Below, in pieces: positions 55,318-64,000 of a stretch of 64,000 nucleotides of DNA (position 1 is its first letter; the number at the start of each line of letters is the position of its first letter). The stretch is from Myxococcales bacterium. Lineage in GTDB: Bacteria; Myxococcota_A; Polyangia; Polyangiales; GCA-016699535. The notes beneath the pieces are model-generated. The model was not told the DNA's origin and did not search any database. It worked only from the letters and a program-made list of their open reading frames with translations. A program made the position numbers and the translations under genes. Where the stretch lies: assembly GCA_020633325.1 (NCBI GenBank), contig JACKDX010000001.1, positions 496,001-560,000 of the forward strand, written 5' to 3'.

Positions 55318-55451
55318 CTTTAGGGCAGCGGAGCCGATAAGCAGTTAGATGCCCTACGACTATCAATTCACACCAGGAATATATTGGTTCGCTACGCGGT
55401 TAATGCAAAGTGGATGTAGGGTAATTTCTCGCCGCTGGCTTTGAGATTGAC

Positions 55452-55829
55452 ATGACTTCTCCGATTAAACCTCCTTCAGGTACGCCAATGAACCTCCCAC
55501 CGTTGTCGGGAGCAGACGCTCCGTCACCCGCGGAAAGTGTCAAGGAGCAGTTTTCTGCTAACGTTGAAGGGGTGACGGGCGGGGCCAAGGTGCGGGGCGC
55601 AGCGCCGGCCTCATCGGTAGATGTGATCGAGCGCGTGGTGGAGCAACTTCACACAGGGCAAATTGATGCGACCGCCGCTATGGACCAGCTCATGGAGCAT
55701 GCGCTTTCACACCCAGGCGCCAGGCTACTGAGTCCAGCACAGCGGCTCGACTTGGAAAACGTGCTTCGGCAGGCCATCGCCGATGATCCCACGCTCCAAT
55801 CGTTCAAGGGCACGCTCGATAGCCGCTGA
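55452..55829 (+). CDS. hypothetical protein
   Basis: 125 residues. The N-terminal half is Pro/Ser/Gly-rich and looks disordered; the C-terminal half (residues 55-125) is helical, with VIERVVEQLHTGQIDATAAMDQL and LLSPAQRLDLENVLRQAIADDPTL. I do not recognise a family. There is no signal peptide and only a weak ribosome-binding site. It stands alone in a divergent/convergent gap, 24 bp from the next gene, which runs towards it. Confidence 0.6.
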   Translation: MTSPIKPPSGTPMNLPPLSGADAPSPAESVKEQFSANVEGVTGGAKVRGAAPASSVDVIERVVEQLHTGQIDATAAMDQLMEHALSHPGARLLSPAQRLDLENVLRQAIADDPTLQSFKGTLDSR

Positions 55830-55852
55830 GCTAGTCAGAGCGGCGGGTCGTA

Positions 55853-56401
55853 TTAGGGTACTACAGGCTCTCGCGTTAACCAGACGATCAGTTGTTGCAA
55901 TACCTCAAACCGTATCGTCAACCGAAAATAGTCTTCGGGCCGTACGGCCGCCACGCGATCAAGGGCCTGGGCCACCATTTCAGTCTCTGTGGTATTGAGT
56001 TGGTAATGGGCTCCCCACCCGCTCTCTTCACGCTGATTGATGGCCTCTAAAGCAATGCCCAGGGGATTAAACGATAACACGATCTTCTGAAACTTCAGTT
56101 TGTAGTCCGCGAAGTTGTCATCCGGGATGAGCCATTCAGCCTCAGGATAAAGCCGCCGGACTACCTCGCCGAAATAGGCCCCAGCCGCAGGAACGACCAG
56201 TGTGCTGATTTGCGCGTGCCGGTCGCCTGAGGGGTCGTCTCTCAAAACCCGCCCGCAATCTTCCAAGTAATGGTCCAATATCGGCAAAGTGTCGGGGGTA
56301 TAGTCAAGGTCCATGTCAAGCACTTGCTTGACGTAGCGGGTACAAGCCGTGGCTAGTTCGCCAATGATAGGTGGCAAAGAGCCTTGTTGGGTGGCATGCA
56401 T
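55853..56401 (-). CDS. hypothetical cytoplasmic protein
   Basis: 182 residues, mixed alpha/beta, no signal peptide or membrane segment. Features include YVKQVLDMDLDYTPDTLPILDHYL, VPAAGAYFGEVVRRLYPEAEW and YKLKFQKIVLSFNPLGIALEAI. The pattern resembles uncharacterised proteins I recall only vaguely from Myxococcota; I name no family. It is divergent from the phosphoesterase gene at 56437, with 35 bp between the starts. Confidence 0.7.
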   Translation of the reverse strand: MHATQQGSLPPIIGELATACTRYVKQVLDMDLDYTPDTLPILDHYLEDCGRVLRDDPSGDRHAQISTLVVPAAGAYFGEVVRRLYPEAEWLIPDDNFADYKLKFQKIVLSFNPLGIALEAINQREESGWGAHYQLNTTETEMVAQALDRVAAVRPEDYFRLTIRFEVLQQLIVWLTREPVVP

Positions 56402-56436
56402 TGTGGCATCGTAACATAGTCATAGAAGCGAGCAGT

Positions 56437-57174
56437 ATGCGAGTAGGAATTTTTAGTGACGTTCATGCCAATATAGAGGCACTGACGGCGGTTACGGCAG
56501 CGCTCAGCCGCGAATCGGTCGATGTATACTATTGCCTAGGCGATGTCGTGGGCTATGGCGCAAGCCCTAATGAGTGCTGCGATTTAGTGCGCGCCTTGGC
56601 TCAGACTACGATCGTCGGTAACCACGATGCGGCAGTAGCTGGTCGTATGGATTACTCTTATTACTATGACGCCGCACGACATGCGTTAGACACGCATGCA
56701 TCACAACTGAGCGCGGAGAACATGACGTGGCTTAAGGGCCTGCCCTATAAATACAATGTATCGACTGCCGGTCTACTATTGTGTCATGGGTCTCCTGTTC
56801 GACTCGAAGAGTTCGATTACATTTTTGCGCCTGAGCAGGCGGCCGAGTGCTTGGAGATATGGGATACTCTCCCGCAGTTAACGGTTATCGGACATTCGCA
56901 CCTGTGTAAGGTGTTCGCTCTAAAGCCTCATGAGGTCAAAGAGCTTCCAGCCGACAGCTTTGTATTGGAAGATGGCTACAAGTATGTGACGAGTGTAGGA
57001 TCAGTGGGGCAGCCCAGAGACCACGACAATCGTGCGGCCTATGGCATCTTCGACTCAGCGACGCGGGAATTTTTCTTTCGTCGTGTCGAATATGACATCG
57101 AAGCTGCGGCGGAGAAGGTATTCGCTAGCGGCCTTGAGCATAACTTTGGCCATCGGCTCTTTATTGGAGTGTGA
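56437..57174 (+). CDS. metallophosphoesterase, YfcE/PPP-like
   Basis: 245 residues from the ATG at 56437, beginning MRVGIFSDVHANIEALTAV. All metal-binding motifs are present: SDVHAN, GDVVGYGASPNEC, GNHDAAV, LCHGSP and GHSHLC. Such proteins hydrolyse phosphodiesters or monoesters, including cyclic nucleotides; the substrate is unknown. The frame is open 22 codons upstream into the divergent gene, and was rejected for lack of family match. The next metallophosphoesterase gene follows after 13 bp. Confidence 0.9.
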   Translation: MRVGIFSDVHANIEALTAVTAALSRESVDVYYCLGDVVGYGASPNECCDLVRALAQTTIVGNHDAAVAGRMDYSYYYDAARHALDTHASQLSAENMTWLKGLPYKYNVSTAGLLLCHGSPVRLEEFDYIFAPEQAAECLEIWDTLPQLTVIGHSHLCKVFALKPHEVKELPADSFVLEDGYKYVTSVGSVGQPRDHDNRAAYGIFDSATREFFFRRVEYDIEAAAEKVFASGLEHNFGHRLFIGV

Positions 57175-57187
57175 ATAGTTCGGACGA

Positions 57188-58381
57188 ATGTCTATCCATC
57201 GCTGGCTGATATTTGTTGCCGTGGTCTTGGGGCTTTCACTGGGCATGCATTACTACGCCTTTAGCCGACTTGTGCGGCCATTGGCGTTGCCCGCCAGTGT
57301 GATGCGGCTGTTGCCATGGTTTTTTGGGATTATGGCGCTGAGTATTCCGCTCGGCCCGGCACTGTCCCGCCTGCTGCCACGTACGTTCAGTGCGCCAATT
57401 GCATGGATTGTTTACGGGTGGATGGGCTTGATCTTCATCACGTGCGCAGTGTTGTTGGTCAGCGAGATACTGCGCCTCCCATTTTCCGTGTGGGTCGAGC
57501 ACCACCTGGCAGACGTTGCCCAGCCGGAGCGTCGCCGGTTTGTGGCTCGCGGCATTGCTCAGATGATGGCGGCAGCCAGCGTCCTTCTGAGCGGCTATGG
57601 CGTGTGGGAAGCTCTCAGGAAAGTTAGACCAAAGATCGTGGATATCCATCTCCGCAAGCTGCCCCCAGCGTTGTCAGGGTTGAGCGTCGTGCAACTGACG
57701 GATCTCCATATCGGGCCTTTGCTAGGGAAACATTTCATTGAGCAGCTCGTGAAAAGCACCAACCAGCTTGCCCCCGATATCATCGCGATCACGGGGGACT
57801 TGGTGGATGGCTCAGTGAGCGAGCTCGGTAAAAGTGTGGCCGCGCTCGGGGACCTCCGCGCGCGATACGGTGTATACTTTGTTACGGGTAACCATGAGTA
57901 TTACTCCGGGGCGACGGCGTGGGTGCAATATCTCACATCGCTTAATATTCGCGTATTGCGGAATGAGCGGGTTCGCATCGAACACGATGACGCTGCCATT
58001 GAAATCGCTGGCATCGATGATTGGTCGGCGGGCCAGTTCTCCGATGGTCATGGCGCCAACTTACCTCTGGCACTGGCCAATCGGGATGCCAGCATTCCGG
58101 TAATATTACTCGCGCATCAGCCACGTGCGGTGATCGAGGCGGCTACATGGCACGTCGACTTACAGCTATCGGGTCACACCCACGGCGGTCAGATATTCCC
58201 CTTCAATTTTTTGGTTCGATTACAGCAGCCTTATGTTTCGGGTCTGCATTGGCACGGACCCACTCAGATCTACGTCAGTCAAGGGGCGGGGTTTTGGGGG
58301 CCGCCGATGAGACTTGGCCATCCTGCAGAGATCACACATTTGCGGTTGCATGCACCGTCACGTGATCTCGAGCCAGCGTGA
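57188..58381 (+). CDS. membrane-anchored metallophosphoesterase (YkuE/YaeI type)
   Basis: 397 residues with about four N-terminal membrane segments (IFVAVVLGLSLGMHYYAF and following) and a catalytic domain from about residue 150. Metal motifs are QLTDLHIGPLL, GDLVDG, GNHEYYSG, and GHTHGGQIFPF. Relatives act on UDP-diacylglucosamine or other lipids at the membrane surface. It is in tandem with the previous gene and overlaps the convergent luxC gene by 24 bp. Confidence 0.92.
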   Translation: MSIHRWLIFVAVVLGLSLGMHYYAFSRLVRPLALPASVMRLLPWFFGIMALSIPLGPALSRLLPRTFSAPIAWIVYGWMGLIFITCAVLLVSEILRLPFSVWVEHHLADVAQPERRRFVARGIAQMMAAASVLLSGYGVWEALRKVRPKIVDIHLRKLPPALSGLSVVQLTDLHIGPLLGKHFIEQLVKSTNQLAPDIIAITGDLVDGSVSELGKSVAALGDLRARYGVYFVTGNHEYYSGATAWVQYLTSLNIRVLRNERVRIEHDDAAIEIAGIDDWSAGQFSDGHGANLPLALANRDASIPVILLAHQPRAVIEAATWHVDLQLSGHTHGGQIFPFNFLVRLQQPYVSGLHWHGPTQIYVSQGAGFWGPPMRLGHPAEITHLRLHAPSRDLEPA

Positions 58382-59596
58382 ATAGCCATGGGAAAGTGAA
58401 TGACCATCGCTGATGCTGTCGATCGGCGGCTTTTGCATGTTTCCAATCGGACAGATTCGCGGTGCCAACGGGAAGCTGAGGCGACTTGCAATCTGACGGC
58501 GTGTGTCCGCGTGTCCTGCGATGCCTAGCGTCTTCAGGTGCACGCCGAACGGCACCAAGGATGCACTCAAATGATCTAACGACTTACAATCCCATATCCC
58601 AACGTTTCGGTAGCCGGGCGTTGGCCACCAGGGTACTGTTTCGTCCAGATGGCAAAGAGAGAAGTCGAAACCCACCGTGAGTTCACCTTGCACGGCTGCA
58701 ACGCCGCGCCACTGGAGCTCTTGAGTGGCGGCATGAATATCCAACGATCCGCGCGGCAATGCTTGGCTTAGCATGGGCATACTATGGGTAACCAACATCG
58801 TGGCTACATCGTGTGCGCCAAAACGACCGTTCGAATCGACCCACACGCCCGCGGGCGACATACAACCGCGTTGATCATACGCGGCGATGTCGAGCGCCAA
58901 GGCACCGCAGGCAGCTTCGAGATCTCGCGTGGTGGCAAGATAATCGGAAGAAATATAGGCGGCACCCACGCCGTGTCCATGAGGAATAAACCGTGTGTTC
59001 AAAGGCAGGCGCTGTTGAATGCTGGCTATAGTGTCGTCACTGCCGTAAGCAACCACCACGTCTGCGGCATCAAATAGGAGTTGCTCTATGTGCAGGGTGC
59101 CGCCTTTGAATTCTACGATAGAAAACGCGCGCCCTATTTCCGGGGCCACATGCATGAATACTTCGTGAATGAGCTTGGGGAATATGCTGTCTTGGGACGA
59201 CACTTTTAGCAACGTGGCGTACCCATGCAAAAGTGGTTCGACCGCTGCACGCCAGGCAGCGGTGAACACATTGCCTGCGCCGATAACAAGACAAAGTTGA
59301 CCGGTCACCGCTCGTATCTGTTCAGAGCTCGGTAACATTTTGCGTTGCAAGTTCTCGAGGCTCCCGACGTTGCTACCTCTCACGGCATGTTCAAGTCCGT
59401 AATCCACCATCTCGGCGCTAAGCCCGGTGCTTGACGGAAGGGTGGCACGTGCTTTTCTTCCCCAACTCGAGTTTGGATCGGATAAAAGGGCAGCCGTGGC
59501 TGCAAGTGCCCGGATGATCGCGTCCTTCGGCAAGGATTGGAGCCCCGGCGCGGCGTCTTTTAGCTGCGATAGGCGCTGAGAAAGATCATGCATCAA
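58358..59596 (-). CDS. LuxC-type acyl-CoA/acyl-enzyme reductase
   Basis: 412 residues. LuxC reduces an acyl-thioester to fatty aldehyde with NADPH. It shows FIPHGHGVGAAYIS and AYDQRGCMSPAGV with the catalytic Cys245, which is the acylated residue in LuxC proteins. A cofactor-binding region (LCLVIGAGNVFTAAWRAAVEPLLHG) precedes it. No lux luciferase genes are near, so light is not the purpose. The ATG overlaps the luxE stop by 4 bp, and its 3' end overlaps the convergent phosphoesterase gene by 24 bp. Product fate is inferred under findings. Confidence 0.88.
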   Translation of the reverse strand: MMHDLSQRLSQLKDAAPGLQSLPKDAIIRALAATAALLSDPNSSWGRKARATLPSSTGLSAEMVDYGLEHAVRGSNVGSLENLQRKMLPSSEQIRAVTGQLCLVIGAGNVFTAAWRAAVEPLLHGYATLLKVSSQDSIFPKLIHEVFMHVAPEIGRAFSIVEFKGGTLHIEQLLFDAADVVVAYGSDDTIASIQQRLPLNTRFIPHGHGVGAAYISSDYLATTRDLEAACGALALDIAAYDQRGCMSPAGVWVDSNGRFGAHDVATMLVTHSMPMLSQALPRGSLDIHAATQELQWRGVAAVQGELTVGFDFSLCHLDETVPWWPTPGYRNVGIWDCKSLDHLSASLVPFGVHLKTLGIAGHADTRRQIASRLSFPLAPRICPIGNMQKPPIDSISDGHSLSHGYSRWLEIT

Positions 59597-60729
59597 CTAT
59601 TACGCGCAGATAGCTGTGCATCAGCGGTCCAGGAGCAGCCCCTCATTCCAGCATGCTGGGCTCGTCCTAACAATGTAAGTCCGTGCGTGCTGAGCACTCC
59701 GAGATCGGACGTTTGTATGCTAGCGACCGAATCGAGATTGGCAAGGTCGTCAATGCGGATAATACCCACTTCGCCAGGGGGTGCGGGGCATCCGGTTTCG
59801 GGAAGAACCACGGAAACACGGGTCCAACCAGGCGCCCAGTAGTCTTCTCGGCGAATGGGCAGATCGAGAGATGCATTTCTTAGGTTCAGCGTATACAGCT
59901 GGGAGCTTACTTCAGTCATCCCATACTCGCCTACGATGAAATCCTCGGGAATTGCAAAAGTGGTCGCTATACTTTGACGAAGATCCTGAAACGACACGTC
60001 ATGAACTTTCCCTTTGAATCCACCCGTTAACATGACGCGACTGTGCAGGGGCAGGCGCCACGTCGTTTCAAGCGACTTCAAGGCGTGGGCAAAGGCGAGC
60101 GCGGTTCCAAGCAATGCAACAGGTTGTCTACAATGGCAGGCGCTGTCTAGCCGCTGAGACAAAAGTCGGATATCCAGATGGTTGTTCTGCCATATGTAAG
60201 TGCTGTCTTTGTGAGGGAACCACGCCAAGAAACGAGCCAACATGTAAGACAAAGAGGATCGAGGGGCATCTTCTTCCGATGGCGCGAGTATCAAAAGTGG
60301 CAGCGACACATCGTCGGGGAATAGCGCATAGCGAGCAGCCAAAAAAGCCGCTTGATCGTACAGGGTCGTCTCCCTGAGGAAATGCTGGCCTTGTGTGTGA
60401 TCTGTAGTGGCGGACGTCAAAAAATGTTTTCTATCCCATTGGGGGGCATGCCCCGAGACGCGCGCATGCCGAAAAATATCTGCAGGCAGGGCGGGCCAGC
60501 GGCGGTCCTTTGCGGACGATTGAAGCGACTGCGCATCAACAAAGCGTTGGTAGGGTTTTACGTGCGTATACTGCCACGATAGGACGCGCTCCAATAGAGC
60601 GTCCCGCGTGATATCCGCGGTGCTTCCGTCGGCACACTGTTCCATGAAGGCTTGGATAGAGGCTTTCAGCGTTTCTCTTTCTCGCGCGTAGTCCTGAGCG
60701 GGATACTGGGAAAAATGGGCGTGATTCAT
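59593..60729 (-). CDS. LuxE-type acyl-protein synthetase
   Basis: 378 residues of the LuxE/PaaK family. LuxE activates a fatty acid as acyl-AMP, takes it as a thioester on a C-terminal Cys and passes it to LuxC. It shows LTGGFKGKVHDV, GEYGMTEVSSQLYTL and a final MRGCSWTADAQ with Cys365, the position of the acyl-accepting Cys in known LuxE as I remember it. Start overlaps the aminotransferase stop (4 bp) and the end overlaps luxC (4 bp). Together with luxC it is a complete reductase core. Confidence 0.88.
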   Translation of the reverse strand: MNHAHFSQYPAQDYARERETLKASIQAFMEQCADGSTADITRDALLERVLSWQYTHVKPYQRFVDAQSLQSSAKDRRWPALPADIFRHARVSGHAPQWDRKHFLTSATTDHTQGQHFLRETTLYDQAAFLAARYALFPDDVSLPLLILAPSEEDAPRSSLSYMLARFLAWFPHKDSTYIWQNNHLDIRLLSQRLDSACHCRQPVALLGTALAFAHALKSLETTWRLPLHSRVMLTGGFKGKVHDVSFQDLRQSIATTFAIPEDFIVGEYGMTEVSSQLYTLNLRNASLDLPIRREDYWAPGWTRVSVVLPETGCPAPPGEVGIIRIDDLANLDSVASIQTSDLGVLSTHGLTLLGRAQHAGMRGCSWTADAQLSARNS

Positions 60730-62042
60730 GGCGTCTCAAGGGCGCGCTCAAGCGCGTTTCCAAAGTTCTCTGTCATGAGGGCGGTCTCAATATTGAGTGG
60801 CGGCGAGATTTGAATGACGCGGGTATCGACGCCAGCGACTAGGGTAATAAAGCCCGCAGCTAGGAGGGTTTGCTGAACGGTGAGGGCCGCCTGCGCTTCA
60901 GTTAGCTCGATGCCGATCAGAAGTCCTCTGCCTCGAATATCGGAGATGCGTTTGTGGTCACCTAATCGCTCTCGAAGGGCATCAATTGCGATTCTGCCCA
61001 CCTCGCGAGAACGTTCGATAAGGGATTCTTTTTCGATGATATCTAAGGTCGCCAGGGCCGCCCGGCATCCCAAGGGATATCCCGCAAATGTGCTGGTATG
61101 CAGCGCCTCATTGTGGGATGCGCCCCATGCCTGCATGAGATCGAGCCGCCCCAGACACGCGCTGATGGGTATGCCGCCGCCCAGTGCCTTTCCCACGCAA
61201 ATGAGATCCACGTGCACGCTTTGCTCCGCACTAAGCCACAGCGCCCCGCACCGTCCGATGCCCGTATAAACCTCGTCAGCAATCAAAACGACGTCATGCA
61301 GTTGGCACCATTGATGTAGGCTCGGAAGAAAGTCTGACGGAGGAACATTGACGCCGCCTCGCGCCTGGATGGGCTCCACAATCACGGCGCCGATGTTTGG
61401 GTTCCAGCGCTCTTCGAGCGCCTCAAGCGTCTCTTTGATACTGCTCCGGGCGTGCGGGTAGGGGGCGAAATGCACTTCACGGTTGATCTGTTCAAGAAAT
61501 GGCTGGCGAAAGGCGGACTTATATCCACAGGCGGAAAGGACACCATAAGACAACCCATGATAGCCTCCTTGAAACGCGAGGATTCCCGGTTTGCCGGTGG
61601 CCAAGAGCGCCGTCTTCAGGGCCGCTTCGATACTATCGCTGCCGCTTAGGCCGAGGATCACCCGCGCCTGCGGCCAGGGCGCCATATCCGCCAAACGTTC
61701 CAGCAATAACACTTTGGGCAAGGAAGGGTGCAGATCTCCCAACCCTTGCCACAACAGTCCGAGCTGCTCATCAAGCGCGGCTCTGATGGCAGGGTGACAA
61801 TGCCCGAGAGCCGCCGTTCCGAAACTCGCGGTGAGATCTGTGAAGGTTTGCCCATCCACATCCGTGACGCATGTCCCACTTGCGTGGTGCCAGACGATGG
61901 GATCATGGCTGCTGCCCGATTGCTCCGTGCGGCGTTTGCGACGGGACGTCAAAGAAGGGCATTCGCTTAGGGACAGTCGCTCAACAAGCGCCAAGGAGCG
62001 CTGTCCGGGGATGGTGCGGCGAGTTTCGTGAGCGCTCGGCAT
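60726..62042 (-). CDS. class III (PLP) aminotransferase
   Basis: About 438 residues, similar to 4-aminobutyrate, ornithine and diamine aminotransferases. The PLP Lys is in VGKALGGGIPIS (Lys293 in the numbering from the upstream TTG), the Asp in IADEVYTGIGR (D264), and GSDSIEAALKTA and EPIQARGGVN contact the cofactor. An N-terminal 50 residues are poorly conserved. I place the start at the ATG of 62042, since a candidate promoter covers the TTG at 62066. It heads the operon with luxE and luxC and would use an amine or aldehyde substrate; the identity is unknown. Confidence 0.87.
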   Translation of the reverse strand: MPSAHETRRTIPGQRSLALVERLSLSECPSLTSRRKRRTEQSGSSHDPIVWHHASGTCVTDVDGQTFTDLTASFGTAALGHCHPAIRAALDEQLGLLWQGLGDLHPSLPKVLLLERLADMAPWPQARVILGLSGSDSIEAALKTALLATGKPGILAFQGGYHGLSYGVLSACGYKSAFRQPFLEQINREVHFAPYPHARSSIKETLEALEERWNPNIGAVIVEPIQARGGVNVPPSDFLPSLHQWCQLHDVVLIADEVYTGIGRCGALWLSAEQSVHVDLICVGKALGGGIPISACLGRLDLMQAWGASHNEALHTSTFAGYPLGCRAALATLDIIEKESLIERSREVGRIAIDALRERLGDHKRISDIRGRGLLIGIELTEAQAALTVQQTLLAAGFITLVAGVDTRVIQISPPLNIETALMTENFGNALERALETP

Positions 62043-62053
62043 GGCTTGGTGTG

Positions 62054-62081
62054 ACAATGTGCGCAAGATTGGTCAAGTCAA
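62054..62081 (-). promoter_or_regulatory. candidate promoter of the aminotransferase-luxE-luxC operon
   Basis: Minus strand TTGACT (62081-62076), a 16-nt spacer and CATTGT (62059-62054). The -35 is five of six; the -10 is only three of six. Transcription would start near 62047, about 5 nt before the ATG at 62042, and no Shine-Dalgarno is visible. Confidence 0.35.
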
Positions 62082-62192
62082 CCTTCCCGCGAAGGAAGCT
62101 CTTTTGAGCGTTTCGACATTAATCTCCGTAGTTTCAGTTACATAGCCGTTGACGTTCCTTAAACCTTCATCAGGCGCATGTTGCGGCTCCGC

Positions 62193-62221
62193 TTGACGAC
62201 GGGCCCTTCGGGCTGCATACT
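62193..62221 (+). promoter_or_regulatory. candidate promoter of rpsO
   Basis: TTGACG (62193-62198), a 17-nt spacer and CATACT (62216-62221): five of six and four of six to the consensus. The spacer contains GCCC-TTC-GGGC, a 4-bp stem. It lies 33 bp before the rpsO ATG in the 187-bp gap shared with the divergent aminotransferase operon. Confidence 0.5.
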
Positions 62222-62253
62222 CTCGCGGAATTTATAGGGATAGAGGAATTTCA

Positions 62254-62523
62254 ATGGTGCTTCAAAGCGAAGACAAGCAACAGATTGTCACAAAGTTTCG
62301 TACCCACGCCCAAGATACTGGCTCCCCCGAGGTGCAAATCGCCCTCATGACGGAGCGTATCACCTATTTGACCGAACACTTCAAGACGCACCAAAAAGAC
62401 CACCATTCCCGAAGGGGACTTCTCATGTTGGTGAGTCGTCGCCGCGGTATGTTGGACTATTTGCGTCGCAAAGACATTGAACGGTATCGAAAGGTGATTC
62501 AAGAGCTTGGGATTCGGAAATAG
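62254..62523 (+). CDS. rpsO: 30S ribosomal protein S15
   Basis: Primary binder of the 16S rRNA central domain; it controls its own translation in E. coli. 89 residues: [23 protein letters not shown], then [25 protein letters not shown]. It precedes pnp, the standard pairing, with a 135-bp gap that may hold an RNase III processing site. Confidence 0.97.
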   Translation: MVLQSEDKQQIVTKFRTHAQDTGSPEVQIALMTERITYLTEHFKTHQKDHHSRRGLLMLVSRRRGMLDYLRRKDIERYRKVIQELGIRK

Positions 62524-62658
62524 CGGCTTTCTTTTCCAGAGCCTGAGATCTCGCGATGGCAGTCCCGCTTGCTAGGGGGGCAGGAGGCCAGCTGATCTGG
62601 ATTCATGGAAGAAGGGCTGCTCGATCTGCGACTCGAGATCGGAAGCAGGGGATATAAA

Positions 62659-64000
62659 GTGATTATTAAAGAAACAGTCAAAATTGGCGATCAGGTCATT
62701 ACGCTAGAGACCGGTCGCATTGCAAAACAAGCGCACGGTGCCGTGGTGGTCAGCTGTGGTGAAACTGTGGTTCTGGTGACGGCGTGCGGCACCCAGGAAC
62801 CCCGGCCAGGCATCGATTTCCTTCCGCTGAGTGTCGACTATGTAGAGAAGACATATGCAGCCGGAAAGATACCCGGTGGGTTTTTCAAGCGCGAAGGACG
62901 CCTGAGAGATGCGGAAGTACTCACGTCGCGCTTGATCGATCGTCCGTGCCGGCCGCTATTTCCGGAAGGTTACCGTAACGATGTTCAGATCATCGCCACG
63001 GTCTTATCCGCAGATAAGAAAGTGCCTTCCGATATGCTCGCCCTCTTGGGTGCGTCGGCAGCATTGCATATAAGCAACATACCTTGGAGTGGCCCCATAG
63101 GTGGCGTGCGGGTGGGCCGCGTGAATGGTACATTCGTTGCCAATCCAACTTACGGCCAAATGGCCGATAGTGATCTCGACCTCATTGTTGCCGCATCCAA
63201 AGATGCCATTGTGATGGTGGAGGGCGAGTGCCACGAAGTTAGCGAGTCGGATCTACTCGAAGCTCTATTCTTTGCCCATGCGGCCGTTCAGCCGTTCATT
63301 CAGCTTGTCGAAAAAATACGCCAGGCCGTCGGCAAAGAGAAATGGACGTTTGAGCCCGCAGCGCCTCCCCAAGAGCTTGTGCACGGCATCGACAGCTATG
63401 CGGCGCAGAAGGTCAAGGCCACTTGCGATGTCTCCGAGAAACACGAGCGATACAGTGCGTTTAAGCAAATTAAGAAAGAAACGCTCGCAGCGCTGGAAAC
63501 CGAGATTGGTGACAATGTTGCGTTTGCCAAAGAAGCCTATGAGGATCTTTGCTATCGAACCATGCGAGCCCAGATCCTCGAAGAGGGGCGGCGCGTCGAT
63601 GGCCGTGATACGACGACCGTGCGCCCGATATCCATCGAGGTGGGTCTGTTGCCGCGCACTCACGGCTCCGCGCTGTTTACCAGAGGTGAAACGCAGGCGA
63701 TTGTCACAGCGACGTTGGGCACAGCGCAGGATGAGCAACGCGTGGAAGGGCTGGTAGAAGAGGGCACGAAGCGTTTCTTGCTCCATTACAACTTCCCTCC
63801 GTTTTCGGTGGGCGAGGTTAAGATGCTGCGCGGCGCTGGCCGGCGAGAGATTGGACACGGCAATCTGGCGGAGCGCGCGTTGACACACATGCTCCCCACC
63901 AAAGAAGAGTTCCCTTACACAATACGCATCGTATCCGAGATCACCGAATCGAATGGGTCTTCATCCATGGCTACCGTATGCGGCGGCGCATTGGCTATGT
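62659..64000 (+). CDS. pnp: polyribonucleotide nucleotidyltransferase (PNPase), 5' part
   Basis: PNPase degrades RNA 3' to 5' by phosphorolysis. The gene runs off the right edge; 447 codons are present. It begins IIKETVKIGDQVITLETGRIAK and continues with CGETVVLVTACGTQEPR and GFFKREGRLRDAEVLTSRLIDRP. The second RNase PH-like core starts VDGRDTTTVRPISIEVGLLPRTHGSALFTRG. Start GTG at 62659 with AGGGGA 6 nt upstream; an in-frame ATG at 62605 lacks a ribosome-binding site and has no family match. Confidence 0.96.
   Translation, partial: MIIKETVKIGDQVITLETGRIAKQAHGAVVVSCGETVVLVTACGTQEPRPGIDFLPLSVDYVEKTYAAGKIPGGFFKREGRLRDAEVLTSRLIDRPCRPLFPEGYRNDVQIIATVLSADKKVPSDMLALLGASAALHISNIPWSGPIGGVRVGRVNGTFVANPTYGQMADSDLDLIVAASKDAIVMVEGECHEVSESDLLEALFFAHAAVQPFIQLVEKIRQAVGKEKWTFEPAAPPQELVHGIDSYAAQKVKATCDVSEKHERYSAFKQIKKETLAALETEIGDNVAFAKEAYEDLCYRTMRAQILEEGRRVDGRDTTTVRPISIEVGLLPRTHGSALFTRGETQAIVTATLGTAQDEQRVEGLVEEGTKRFLLHYNFPPFSVGEVKMLRGAGRREIGHGNLAERALTHMLPTKEEFPYTIRIVSEITESNGSSSMATVCGGALAM

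Noticed and set aside
1..64000. CRISPR array, prophage, insertion sequence or rRNA operon
   Set aside because: No direct repeats of suitable length, transposase or phage proteins, or rRNA sequence were seen in the reading of either strand.

Overview
This 64 kb window is one contiguous piece of a bacterial chromosome, nearly all coding, with no gene-free stretch above about 220 bases. The gene content points to a deltaproteobacterium in the broad sense, most likely a member of the Myxococcota. The clues are eukaryotic-like Ser/Thr kinases joined to PEGA-like tails, a pseudokinase with pentapeptide repeats, a PEGA membrane protein, a LuxC/LuxE pair outside any lux operon, and an EF-Tu whose switch I region lacks the usual RG dipeptide (a form I recall from Sorangium relatives). 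The assignment rests on family knowledge and was not computed.

Left part (1-33.7 kb): housekeeping and accessory genes in short runs on both strands. In order: the starvation kinase pair prkA-yeaH; a PIN-PhoH ATPase; coaD-rsmD; a PEGA membrane protein; a glyoxalase II-like hydrolase; a minus-strand block of pseudokinase/pentapeptide protein, pilin, cyclic-nucleotide-binding protein and DnaQ exonuclease joined by very short gaps or 4-bp overlaps; trxB and a polysaccharide flippase; dnaK; a class IV aminotransferase; a RhlE-type helicase; a MATE exporter; a cytochrome c maturation run headed by a CcmF-CcmH fusion; ssb; a BtuF-like lipoprotein; tlyA; tRNA-Gln; pabB; glutathione reductase; an active Ser/Thr kinase; a TerC protein; and two exported proteins.

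Middle part (33.8-52.1 kb): the str, S10, spc and alpha ribosomal operons run together on the plus strand from rpsL to rplQ, including fusA, tuf, secY, adk and rpoA. The order is canonical except that rplC (L3) is missing between rpsJ and rplD, and neither map nor infA lies between adk and rpmJ.

Right part (52.2-64 kb): acyP, rpmE, prfA, ribA, folE, two unknown genes, two metallophosphoesterases, then a tightly overlapping minus-strand operon of class III aminotransferase, LuxE-type acyl-protein synthetase and LuxC-type acyl-CoA reductase. It ends with rpsO and the 5' two thirds of pnp.

The most interesting items are the aminotransferase-luxE-luxC operon (a possible fatty acid to aldehyde to amine pathway), the displaced rplC, the pseudokinase-pilin-CNBD-exonuclease operon, and a tuf gene with a mosaic codon pattern and altered switch I.
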